The notes beneath the pieces were generated by a model. That model made no database searches and was not told the origin of the DNA. It saw only the letters and a list, made by a program, of their open reading frames with translations. The translations under genes and the position numbers were made by a program. Below, piece after piece: positions 36,860 to 47,736 of a stretch of DNA of 64,000 nt; positions within the stretch are counted from its first letter, which is position 1, and each line of letters starts with the position of its first letter. This stretch comes from Torreya grandis (Eukaryota; Streptophyta; Pinopsida; Cupressales; Taxaceae). The stretch spans positions 7,538,501-7,602,500 of the forward strand of contig JARHVA010000006.1 in NCBI GenBank assembly GCA_037957365.1, in the 5' to 3' direction.

Positions 36860-39800
36860 TGTTGGCTAACATATTTATCCTGGTCTAAAACTATTTTATT
36901 CTAACTCTATACCCCTTTCTTTCATGAACAAATAAGTTAAACAACAAATGGGTGAACTATCAAGAATAATTCCCTTATGAATTAAGGTATAGCTCCCTTT
37001 AACATATTCAATGAATTATAATTATTCGTATATGCTTTTAACCAAAAAGCATTAAAGGCAAACTAACATCCATACATCACCATGCTATGAATGTGATATC
37101 TTTCTTCTTTACAACATCTTTCGGTGATAGAATACAGTGATTCCATCTTCAATAATGATCAGATATATAAATATGTATATTGTTGAACCAATTATAATAA
37201 AACATATATGATGAGTTATCCAATGAAAGAATAATAACCACATGAAAGAAGATTTTGCATAGAAAGCTAATTACAAATAACTTAAACACATAGATTTAAG
37301 ACTGCAGTAATCATTTCTCTTTTTTATTCACAGATGAAAACTGTTTCAGACAAACATCATATATATTGTAAAATAGCAAAAGTTTAGCTCTAAATTTCCT
37401 TGTATCTTCTCCTTAACTTTTTTTATATCAATTTTAACAACTAAAAACATATATATAGTTACCCTAATTAACCACTCTTTTAAACCCAAAGTTTAAAACA
37501 AACTCTGACCCATATAGGATTTAGTTTCATACAAGTTCATTGAAAGACAAAGTTTTTGAACATAATTTCAACTAAATAACCGAACACAAAAAATATGCAA
37601 GAAAGATCATGACTGGGGCGATGGATTAGAATCTCCAGATTTGCTTTGTTCAGCTGGGGAGACATGTTTCACCTTCCATTCTTGAAATACGGTAATAAAT
37701 TCTTGGATTTTTGAGAAGTTAGGAATGCCAATGTGTTTAACCCTTGCTTTCCAAACATATTTCTCTCTTCAAATTTTTTCCACTTTATTCACGTGCTCCG
37801 AGAGTTCATCGACCTAGAGGTAAAGAAGTGATTTTACCTTTGATATCTAAGAGAAATATTCAATTAATAGGTTGTCATTTTATTTAATAAAACTAATTTT
37901 TCTTTGAAGGATTGAACCACAATATCGATATCCTTCTCTAGCTCCCCATCGTCTTTTATATATGTCACATCAATGCATTCCAAATCATGCTACAAAGACT
38001 GGGTAAACTCAGTTATTTCTTTAATCATTTTTGTAAATTCAATTCACCCTTGACGAGATATTGAGCTTCTCCATTCGATGTTTCTCTTGCTTACATATAG
38101 TGTAATCATTGTTCAAACTTGTCAAATTCTTTTTTGATAAAAACTTTATTACCCCATATTTCTAAACTTCATCAATTTGATTCATCACATTCATCCATTT
38201 CCCTTCATCTTTTACCCATGAAGCATTTTGTGTTTTCAAATCCTTAATAGTAGCCATAGTTTCATCATATATATTTTTCAATTCATTAATGTATTACGTA
38301 CCTTTATGGATGATACAATCCAACCAATCATCAAACACTCTAGTCACCATTTTGTTCTTGTGTATCTGATCTAGCATTTTCTGGTTGATTTGAGATTTTG
38401 GGTCAAAAGATAGAGGTATTTGAGAAATAGGTTGTGGATTTGGATTATGAATGACCTCAATATACTCTGTCATTGATTGTAAATTTTGTTTCAACTCCAA
38501 CTTATATTTTTCATCCTTCCAGGCATGGTTGACTATCTTTTTGGTGGATGCTTCTAAATGATGCACATCCATGACACGTGATGTAACCCCAAGGTCTATT
38601 CTCTCTATTATGAAGTTCTTAACTATGGGGTCCTAAAATTCTTCATCAGTTATTGGCCAGGCTATTTCCGCACTCTAATTCCCTATATTAGGTTCAATGT
38701 CTACCCTGGATGTGGTTTTCAGCCTTTTGGATTTAGGGGTCTTTCCCAAACACTTGATAACCATGTCCTCTGATGTTAATGAAAATGGAACTATTTTTCT
38801 TTTATCACTATTGATATTTTTAAGCATATTAGTGCAAGGGCTGGAACTTCTTTACCAGGGTTCAGTTGTTTAAAACGCACATTTGATATCATCTTTAGGT
38901 TGGTAGAATCTGAAGTAACTTCTGCTTGTTGGTTCATACTGGTCTCTTCTGTCATTGGTGAATCAAATCATTTACTGCACTTGTTGCTTCCCCTTAATCT
39001 TGTTTAGAGTTCAAGTCCACAACTATTCTTTCTGAGATCTCCTTCTTCTTACTTTTAGTCTTTAGTCTGGTAGTATGAGTAGGTAGAATAATTGCAAGGG
39101 TTTTCTTAGACTTTTTGATAATATAACCCTTTCCAATTTTTGGCTTGGGAGTACCTGCATCATAAATAGTAATAATTTGATTAGAAGATCTTATTAGAGA
39201 TGGTGATTCACCAATTGGTGCACATCACTGGGAATCTTCATTTTGAACCTCCTTCAGTCTACAACCCCTTAACCACTTCTTAGTTCTCCTTAACACTAGG
39301 AGAGTTTTGACTTCAATCCAATCCTCTTCATCTTTATTCCAATCAACTTTTGGACTAGGTAGTTGTTTTGCTTGTTCAAAATGAGGATCAACCACCTGTT
39401 CTTCATCATCAATTATTCCAGAGATATTCATACTCAGATTAAGTGTAACTATTTACCCCAAGGATAACCTGTACCAAAGCTTTCTTCTAACTTCAAATTC
39501 ATCTAGACAATCCTCCCAATAGTCTTCAATCTGGGGAATGTGTGAAAATCCCATTCCAAAATCTATATTGTCCTAGCAAAACCTTTGTTGTCAAACTGGT
39601 GTATGGCATTATAGTACTAAAGATTGAACTTTTTCAATTCCATCTCTAAATTTAAGGCATCAAAAATTGATTAGCATGAATAGTGTCCTAGTTCAACGGG
39701 AAAAGATATACCAAATTCTTTCTTCATTGGAAATTTTTTATCTACGTGGGCTAGCTACCTAAAAAATTCTATCAATACAAAGCAGTCAAAAACATATTTT

Positions 39801-41516
39801 GGTAGCTTCACTGGTTCATCATCAAAACAACCAACTCTAATATAAGTAAATTTGGAAAATTGAATGAATAAACTACCATAAATACTGATCAGTTGCATGG
39901 ATTTATAGACATTCTCTTATTAACATTTCCTACCAATTCATATGTCATCCTACCAATAAAAACATCATTAACCCTTCCATAGTTTTCATAACAATTTTGC
40001 ATCTGTAAATGTGGGTAATAATCATAAATTATATTGTCTTCAACTAAGGATTCATGAGGCAACCCTCTCCATTCTCTTGTAGATGCTAAGAAGTAAAAGA
40101 GATATGAAGACATCTAAAAATTCTTATTCCCCAAATAATTACTTAGATCCAGATGCAAACATTCAACTATGATTTCTACCCAATCCAAATATTTTTCTCC
40201 TTGGAGGATCACCTGAATGAAGAAGTAAATCCAGTCCTCCTAATAAAATGCTTGGGAGTTACCCTTTAGCCTATGTAGCAACAACACATTATCCTTTATT
40301 TTTGGTATCATGTGATCTCTTGTTAGTGGTTTGGGCAGTCTTGAACCTCCTTTTTTAAATTTTAGTAACCAATTTCTTGCAATTATGCTCTTGTAGTTTG
40401 CTTTCTTTGATGAAAAATGACCATAAGAGGAAGTAATATTAAGATCAGAATATGGCTCCTTGGGTAGAATTTTCATCATAGCCATTAGGTTTTGTCTATT
40501 TATAGGTAGTAACACATTGCCATTCATGTTTTTGATACACCTATTTTGGGGGTCATATCTACTCATACATTCTAAAACTAATTCAGGGCATTGTACTACC
40601 ATGGAAAAGGTTGTAGCTTCGACTAAACCACTTTATACTATTTTATCTATCATAGGAGTTGACATAGGATTTTTAACCCTCTCCTTAAAATATTCTAAAT
40701 CATATTCAGCTAGAGAAGTATCCTTGAATTCAGAAAGAGAATAAACAAGACCAAGACCATGTTCATAACCAAGACAAGCAGATTTCATGGCTACAAATTG
40801 GAGGATATAATGAAAAATGCTTTGAACTTCTTAAATAATACTAGAAACTCAAATTGATTCTCCTTTCCAATAAAGTAATGGAATCAGCTTATAGGAAAAG
40901 TCAAACTCACCTTTAATGGATCAAAAATTACTGTGAAACTATGCAATAAAAATCTTATACCTCTAGCACTACTCTCCTTTGCATGAACCTGTGTGTTTAC
41001 TATTAAAATGGCTTGTCCTTTCTCAATAAAGGCATGAAATCAAGTTGAATAATTATTGTATCAACTAACTTGTGTTGAACTTGCTTGATAGGATGCAAAT
41101 TCTAATAGGTGTATTAATTGTAAGTAGTTTTCACACATGATCTTAATGTGTAATTATTACTCATAACCTTTCAAAATTAGAACTTTCCATTTCATAAAAT
41201 ATTCTAGATATATTTCCATCTAAATGATTTACTTCTTTTAAAATCTCCCACAAATTTTGACTTAAAAGACTTTGGGAAAGGTGGGACTAAAGTCACAAAA
41301 TGTTGAACCATTGAACTCTTGAACTTTGAAAAGAGTTTAAGTTTGAAGGTTTAATTCTTCAATAATTTTGCACATATGAAGATGAGCGGATAAAATTTCA
41401 AAACAAAGAGCCAACTTAAGAAATAAACATATGATCAATAAGGTAAGATGGCGGGCCAACTTTCGCTTAGGGAAGGTTCATGAAAAAAATGAATAAGGAT
41501 GAATTAAAAGGTAACA
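36860..41516 (-). repeat. element E left LTR (3' LTR)
   Basis: 4,657 bp, matching 47737-52402 end to end with only small indels. It contains the LTR reading frame at 37607-40788. No clear polypurine tract precedes it (41517-41545), so that edge rests on the TG/CA ends and the end of homology. Confidence 0.8.
37607..40788 (-). pseudogene. LTR-embedded reading frame, left copy (unknown protein)
   Basis: Partner of 48494-51673, same strand as gag-pol. ATG at 40788. Open blocks include 40602-40240 (contains YDPQNRCIKNMNGNVLLPIN), 40113-39889 (YLFYFLASTREWRGL), 39431-39225 (acidic) and 38572-38294 (start of a predicted coiled coil). The frame ends at the TGA of SNPSPQS. In the first 373 or so codons its stops (for example at 40240, and one where GAA became TAA near 40640) are sense codons in the other LTR. 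It also has a one-base deletion near 39905. Further downstream at least five stops are shared by both LTRs. I do not recognise the family. Confidence 0.6.
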
Positions 41517-42640
41517 TTGGCTCTAACTAGGGACTGCATTTTATAACAAAAATGTAGAGAACTCAAAAACTCTAGTTACACATAAACTAAAAAATTGGGA
41601 TGGAAGAAAAATAAATAAGGTAAACCCAAAACTTAAAAAAGGAAAATAATAACACACAATAATAAAGGAAAGACTATGTAGAAAATAGGGGAGACCTATT
41701 TTATAGTCGATACAATTTAAGATCCTATCCATTATAAGATAGGGGTAAAATAGATCAATCCAAATAATCCAATTTAAAAGAATTAGGACCTGGTACCTAA
41801 TGAATCTTGAAAGTTCCCTTCTAAAGTGAGTCGAATTTTCCATGTGCTCCTTTAGGTTATCTCCTCCTATCCCATAGCATCACTTCATCTCCTTCCATGA
41901 ATTTTTTGGGTTTTTTTAATCAAAAATCTTTTTAACCCGAGCTTGATGAGTAATAATCTGATGAACCAATTCATTCCTTTCCTCCTCAATCCTGATTAAG
42001 TACATAACTCTTTTCTCTAAGGAATCTCGAAAGTATTGATCTTCAATGACATTCTATAATTTGGTTGTAAATAATTCCAAAGGTAATGATAATTGAGCTC
42101 CTATTCCATAAACCAGCTCAAAAAGCATCATTCATGTTTCCCTTTTTGGGGTTACCATGTCAGCCCAAAGTGCTTCATACAATATTTTATGCCAATCTTT
42201 AGGATTCTCACTCACCAATTTTCTCATGATGGCTATCAAATTTTTACTAATAGACTCAACTTGTTCGTTCCCTCGAGGGTAGTAATATGATGAGTGAGAG
42301 AGAGATATACTATGATCATATAAAAAATAAGTTTGAGGAAAAGTTGGTGGCATTATCTACTACAAGTTTTTGAGGGACACCAAAATGCACCAGTATATTC
42401 TCTCTAATAAAATTACACACTACTTCTAAAGTGGTTCTCTTCACAAGGACTGCTTCAACCCATTTTGTAAAATAGTCTATTTTTGTAAGAATTTGTGTGT
42501 GTTTGGCACTTGATGAAGGTGAGAGATGCCCAATAAAGTCTAATCCCCATTGTTTGAAAGGTTCTTCATTAATGACAAGCCTCAGAGGCAATGCTGCAAG
42601 TTATGGCCTTCCTAAAAACATTTTGCATTTTTCATAGTTA
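41517..42640 (-). pseudogene. element E integrase core and C-terminus
   Basis: Minus strand. WGLDFIGHLSPSS (about 42550-42510) gives the first catalytic Asp, LVVDNATNF (about 42375) the second, and RGNEQVESISKNL (about 42265) the Glu; all three survive. ILYEALWADMVTPKRET (about 42180-42135) is the typical end of the core. C-terminal words for E/D-rich linker and chromo-less tail continue to about 41820, followed by about 300 bases of non-coding DNA before the 3' LTR. A frameshift near 42320-42350 interrupts the core. Confidence 0.75.
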
Positions 42641-42960
42641 GCTACCCATCTATATGCATCTTTAAACATACCTGGCCAATAATAATAATTTTAAAGGATT
42701 TTGAAATTTGTGGCCAAAGAAGAGAAGTGTCCACCACAGGCTTCATTATGAAAAACTTCTAAAAGCTTGTGTTGTTGTTCTTTATCTACACATCTCAAAA
42801 AGGTTCCATCTAGTCCCTTTTTATATAAGACATCACCCCAAATGACATATTTTGTTTCTTTTAACCTTAGATTCCTTTTCTCCTTCAGGGATAAGTGTCT
42901 GGGATAGTCTCCATAAGTAAGATAGTGTACCACATCTAGGAACCATGGATCTTATAAACT
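42641..42960 (-). pseudogene. element E integrase zinc finger
   Basis: VHYLTYGDYPRHLSLKEKRN and KYVIWGDVLYKKGLDGTFLR precede the HHCC finger, whose histidines are in EVFHNEACGGHF (about 42765-42730). The cysteine half is in CKMF-like words near 42630. The frame 42933-42691 is open. It binds the ends of the DNA copy in related elements. Confidence 0.7.
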
Positions 42961-43340
42961 TACCAATAGGATAGTGGAAAGTTCTTCTTCTTCCTTACTT
43001 TCAGTAATCAATTTGCACAGACCTTGACCTCGAATTAATTTTGTTGGCCTAACCTCGAAGTCATATTTTTGAATTTTAGCAACCCATGTTTCTCTATTGT
43101 TCATCCCAACATCCTGTTGAGTAAGAATGCTTTTTATAACCAAACTAGGCACAAATATAACTGACTGATAATGTAGAATGTAATATCTAAATCGTTTGAC
43201 AGCCTTTACCATAGTGAAAGCTTTTTTCTTATTTAAAGAATATTTAAGTTCATGCTTCTTGAGAGGAACACTCATAAAGGCTATTAGGGCTTCTACATTC
43301 AATTCATTCTTTTGTAGTAAGATACCAGGCATGGTATGTT
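42961..43340 (-). pseudogene. element E RT-linked RNase H
   Basis: Open frame 43332-42952 with PLKKHELKYSLNKKKAFTMV, FRYYILHYQSVIFVPS and NRETWVAKIQKYDFEVRP, blocks of the RT-associated RNase H and connection of Tat/Ogre-type elements. It digests the RNA strand during reverse transcription. A short gap with a stop precedes it (43341-43400). Confidence 0.75.
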
Positions 43341-44660
43341 TTGAAACATAATAATAAATAATAAAATCTTTTTAAAAATTAGGGTTTACCAAAGTAGGGT
43401 TTTTTGTAATTACTTCTTTAATATCTTCAAATGCTTTCTTAGATATCTTGTTCCATCTAAATGCTTGTTTTTTACTCATCATCCCTACAATATGTTTTGT
43501 AATTTTAGCAAAATCAGGAATGAACCTTTTGAGGAAGTTAATCTAGCCAAAGAAAGACTTAACTCCAGTCTTATTAGAAGGAAGACTTAGCTATTGTATT
43601 GCTCTACCCCTTTATGGATCAACCTTGATTCCATCCTTAGAAACTAGATGTCCCAACAACTTACCTTTTGTTACAACTGACTTCTTAGGATTAAGAGATA
43701 TCCCATGACTCTGACACCTTTGCAAAATGATCTCTAGATCTTTTAGGTGATCTTCTCTTTTTCTATATAAAATAGTCAAATCATCAAGATAAATGATAAT
43801 AATTCTATCTTTCATATCTCTAAAGGATGAATCCATCACCCGTTTAAAAGTTGCACCAACATTAATCAAACCAAAGGGCATATAGTTATAGGCAAAAGTT
43901 CCCCAGGGTGTAGTGAAAGTAGTTTTATGTTGATCGAATGTAGCCACACTTATTTGATTATAACCTAAGAATCCATCTAATATGGACATCATCTATGATC
44001 TAGCAACTGTTTGTAAAATATCCATCACAGATAAGGGATAATTATCTTTCAAACTAGCTTGGTTCAGATTCTTGAAATCAACATAGATTTTGATTTCTCC
44101 ATTATTTATGTGTACTAAGACAATGTTTGCCACCTAGGTGGAGTGATGAATCGGATAAACAATACTAGCCTTCAACATTTTGTCCATCTCCTTGAAGATG
44201 GCCTCAGCAACCTTTGGGTTATAGTTTCTCATTTTTTGCTTAAATAGACTTGTATTTATTTTTAAAGGAATATGATGCTAAAATTGTCCACTCCTAAAAT
44301 CCTTTAGGTCATCATATCACCAAGCAAAGACATCCTTATACCTAATCAACAGATTAATCAATGTTTTTTTCTCCTCTGGTGAACAACACCTACCAATAGA
44401 AATCTATTTAGAATTAGTTTTACTTACAATGTTTATCTTCTCATAATCCCCCAATTTATTAGGATTCTAAACAAGTTTGCCTTTGGTATATTCATCTTGT
44501 CGAGTGAACAAATTTTCTAGAGAGACCAATCCTTTGGAAATTTTGTTTCCCTTTAACTAAATTACACCATCCTTTGAATTAATCCTTGGATTAGGACTGA
44601 ATTCTTTACATTCTATTTTATAACCTTCAAAATAAGTCCCCAAGAACATCTCAGCATTCT
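43341..44660 (-). pseudogene. element E reverse transcriptase
   Basis: The RT starts near 44350 with KEMDKMLKASIVYPIHHS (about 44195-44140) and IVLVHINNGEIKIYVDFKNL (about 44120-44065). The open stretch 43992-43612 carries DGFLGYNQI, TTPWGTFAYNYMPFGL and the intact catalytic box YLDDLTIL (about 43785), then KSVVTKGKLLGHLVSKDGI. The thumb continues to SKHTMPGILL near 43325. The box, fingers and palm match Tat-lineage gypsy RTs. Stops at 43991 and 43611 break the frame. Confidence 0.8.
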
Positions 44661-45180
44661 CCAAGAATTTTTAGATCTACCTATCATTCTCAAAAACTTG
44701 TCAATTTTTAGAATTGTCTGGGACATTAGGATAGTAGACCAGTTCTATTCTATATGAATCATTTTTGAAATCAGAGTGTGGGAGAATAAGAGAAGCTGAC
44801 ACTACTAGAGAATCTGTCTGTGTGTTTATATCTCTAAGAATTGCCTCAATAGAAAAGGCATCAAAATATTCTATCTCATCCCAAACTCTGTTCCTATAAT
44901 GTCTCAATCTTTCATTTTTAGCTAAAAAAATGTCTCTCACCTGTTTAAAAATTAATTTAGCATCTCCTTTTGCTCTGAGTATCTTTATACCTTTTCCTTT
45001 GGCTTCATTTAACCTAATCAATAGATCCTCATACTCTGTAGTGTTATTAGTGTCTTTAAATTCTAACTTGAAAGAGTAAGGAAAATTTTTAGCTTCAGGT
45101 GAGGTCAAAACAACCCCTGCTCCTGAACCAATGGTAGCACAACTACCATCGAATTCCATAGTCCATAGATAATTTGAATG
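44661..45180 (-). pseudogene. element E additional (archaeal-type) RNase H, upstream of RT
   Basis: One open frame, 45159-44701. It begins MEFDGSCATIGSGAGVVLTS, the first catalytic Asp block (usually DGS/DGA). NTTEYEDLLIRLNEAK provides the Glu, KAKGDAKLIFKQ-type words (ILRAKGDAKLIFKQV) the next Asp, and INTQTDSLVVSASL the last (N/A)D block. This is the archaeal-type RNase H known as a second RNase H in Tat-lineage elements. There it is usually described after RT-RNase H; here it stands between protease and RT, and a separate RNase H follows RT. Confidence 0.75.
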
Positions 45181-45375
45181 AATAGGCTTTGGGACAAATT
45201 ATTCCTTCATGTCTTTAGAAGAGATAAAATAGTTACCAAATTCACATTCTTCAAATAGAATCTGAGACTTAGGATCATCAAAAGGGTATACACTAAATTT
45301 TCATTTAGGATCAGGTTCTAGTTTAACTTTCTACTTTCCCACTAGAATTATAGATTCTAACCAATCCAATTTAAT
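45181..45375 (-). other. element E protease to RNase H linker
   Basis: Coding-like linker on the minus strand (KFSVYPFDDPKSQILFEECE-type words) in line with both neighbours, broken by single stops. No separate domain. Confidence 0.5.
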
Positions 45376-45665
45376 CTATCCACCTAAATCTATGTAAAAA
45401 GTCCTGCTCAACAACATCCCATAACTAGTAGGAATATTCGCTACCAAAATAGTAAACTTCACTCTTTTATCAGGATAGGCTACAAGAGCAACCCGTGCAT
45501 CTTTAATCTGTCTGAGAAAATAAATATGTTTGCCATCCATGGAGTAACACCTACCAAATGTTTTTGTAAAGGATAGGCCTAGGGATTTGGCTACAGAAGA
45601 AGGCATAATATTATCAAAAGCACCTAAGTCTATGATACAATTACTGAGTTTATGGCTATTTATGA
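45376..45665 (-). pseudogene. element E aspartic protease
   Basis: CIIDLGAFDNIMPSSVAKSL (about 45635-45575) holds the active-site loop as DLGA (usual DSGA/DTGA), with the catalytic Asp present. VAYPDKRVKFTILVANIPTS and YGMLLSRTFYIDLGG (ending 45376) match the second half of plant gypsy proteases, with LSRTF where LGRxW is common. A single frame from the ATG at 45606 is open. Confidence 0.7.
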
Positions 45666-46260
45666 ATAAATAAATATAAAACTAGTTGGGATTCATATCA
45701 GCCAAATAAGAGGTATCATTACATGAATTGAGGGCCATTCTATGAGTATGCATGGGTGATTCAAGTGGAGAATAAAATAATTGGGCAATGGGAGACTCAA
45801 CATTAACATTTAGTTGACTTTTGGGTTCAATTTGTGTAGGACCACTTTTGACATATTTAACCAATTTATCAAGTTCTTTGGGTAGTAACTTGAGGTATTC
45901 ATCAGGGGATATTTGAATCTTTGCAGACTTACAAAATTCTAAAATATCAAAAGAAGTCTCATGATCATTTTTATGTAACAATTTAATTTCTTGGGTATTC
46001 AGATTAGCATCAGAGGTTCTAATTAGAGGTTCCTTAACTTTAACAGGCACTTCTTGAGTACTAGAAAATATTGGATTCTTCTGAATTCTGGTAAGCATAA
46101 CACATGAAGGATCTTCAAGAGTAACCAATATTTCACCTCCTCTTTTTGAATCTGATTCATATTCTAGGAAGTGTATTTCAGAGTCGCTAAGTTCCTCAAA
46201 GTTCCTTTTTTCTTTAGTAATCTCTCATAATACATCTTGAGTAGCAGCCATTTAAGCATA
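45666..46260 (-). pseudogene. element E Gag-protease spacer
   Basis: Open stretch 46128-45682, which starts VTLEDPSCVMLTRIQ and contains HDHETSFDILEFCKSAKIQI-like words (NDHETSFDILEFCKSAKIQI), followed by a hydrophilic region. This conserved linker of Tat-type polyproteins precedes the protease. Function unknown. TAA/TAG stops lie between it and the knuckle. Confidence 0.55.
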
Positions 46261-47667
46261 TCTAAGCATCTTCGGACAAGAATTTCCATCATGATCAGTA
46301 TTCAAATGAAAGGCACACATATTCCCTCTTCCAGGAGGAGCTTCAATAGTTAACCTTGGTTTTGTTGATTGAAGTGGCAATGTCCTACTAGTATTTGCCT
46401 ATTGATTAAAATTTCTCCTGCCAACATCTTGATATGGTTGTTGAAATGAAGTACCATCCTTAGGCATATATCTTTTCAAAGTGATCATATCATTAACTAG
46501 CCTTTAAACTATAGGATCTGTAGAGGATGAGGGATGAGCATTAGGTAATTAAACTTCTCTCTTCTATTTTCTAGTCATAAGAAGATCATCTTCTAACCCA
46601 ACTACCAAGGTTTGTGTGATCACTAAGTCAGCAAATACACCTCTTCTAATATGGAAACTAATATTAGGGGGCATAGAATTGATAAAGAAACATTTATAAT
46701 TTTCAAGAGTTGGCCTCTTAGCATTTGGGATTTTGTGCATATTTCTATTGAATTTGGATATAAATTCCCTCATGGGCTCATAAATTTATTTCTTGAGCTG
46801 AGTCAATTGAGCAAGAAGGTAATGTTCATCTTTTGCACTTTTGAATCTATTTTTGATTGTAGTTTTCATATCATTTCAGTTTGTAATTGAAAATTCAGAC
46901 AAATGATAGAACCATTGTGCTACAGTATCAATTAGAGTTTGGAAAAAAATCCTTATGGATACATCTTGATGTTGCACACCTAAGACACCACACACTGTGG
47001 CAAAGGCACTCAAATGCTCATCTGGTGATTGTCTTCCATCTTCATTAAATTTAGGTAAGTTTTCCCTTTCATTTTTAGGTAGAGGATTCAAGTTAGCCCC
47101 TAAATTTAGAGGTCATATAGCTGCTCCCCAAGGTTGAGCCATTGGTAGAAAGTTTAAAGTAGAAGGAATGGCAGTACTAAAAAGAGTTAAGGCTTGATAG
47201 ACAGTGGATGTAGAGGGTTTAGGAGGGCTAGGGGGTCTGCTTCTAGTTCTTTTAATACAGGTAGGAATGTAATGAAAATTTAAGATTTATAGCACTTGAA
47301 AAGTAGAATCCTCAACTCCCTCTTTTCTAAAAGACCTTGTGTATCTTTTGGAATCCAGCTTATGATATTATAACTAGATAAGTAGCTATTAGTTTCTATG
47401 ATGTTCTTGATCTCTTCGCACTTTAAGGGCTTGACTTCTTGCTGTATTTTTTACTTGCCTCCTTCTTTGTATGAGCAACAGCAATCTTAAATTATCAACC
47501 AATTCTTCTTCCTTTTCTAATACTCGACTGGCCCTTCTATAATCATCAACATTCTGACGAGTGTGTCATGCAAGAGTATTTAACTGACCAATTATATCTT
47601 TATGCTCATCTTGAGAAAAAATATTAGGTTGTAGAACATGAATTATATTTTCATGTGGAAGCACCAT
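46261..47667 (-). pseudogene. element E Gag
   Basis: A probable start is ATG at 47667 (MVLPHENIIHVLQPNIFSQD), followed by a charged N-terminal region (RRASRVLEKEEELVDNLRLL). The core block LPKFNEDGRQSPDEHLSAFA, GVLGVQHQDVSIRIFFQTL and AQWFYHLSEFSI (47091-46876) is the retrotransposon Gag domain. It continues with REFISKFNRNMHKIPNAKRP and CFFINSMPPNISFHIRR (46773-46564). A Cys-His motif MCAFHLNTDHDGNSCPKMLR lies near 46320-46260. Stops and shifts at about 47395, 47100 and 46870 break it. Confidence 0.75.
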
Positions 47668-47713
47668 CGTTGCTTCATATTAAGGTGACTAATCTTCCAA
47701 AAAATGACTTCAA

Positions 47714-47731
47714 TCCCTAGTGGAGTCACCA
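47714..47731 (-). other. element E probable primer binding site
   Basis: The minus strand reads TGGTGACTCCACTAGGGA starting six bases after the 5' LTR end, in the position of a tRNA primer site and with a form common at this position in plant gypsy elements. I do not assign the tRNA. Confidence 0.6.
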
Positions 47732-47736
47732 AAAAC

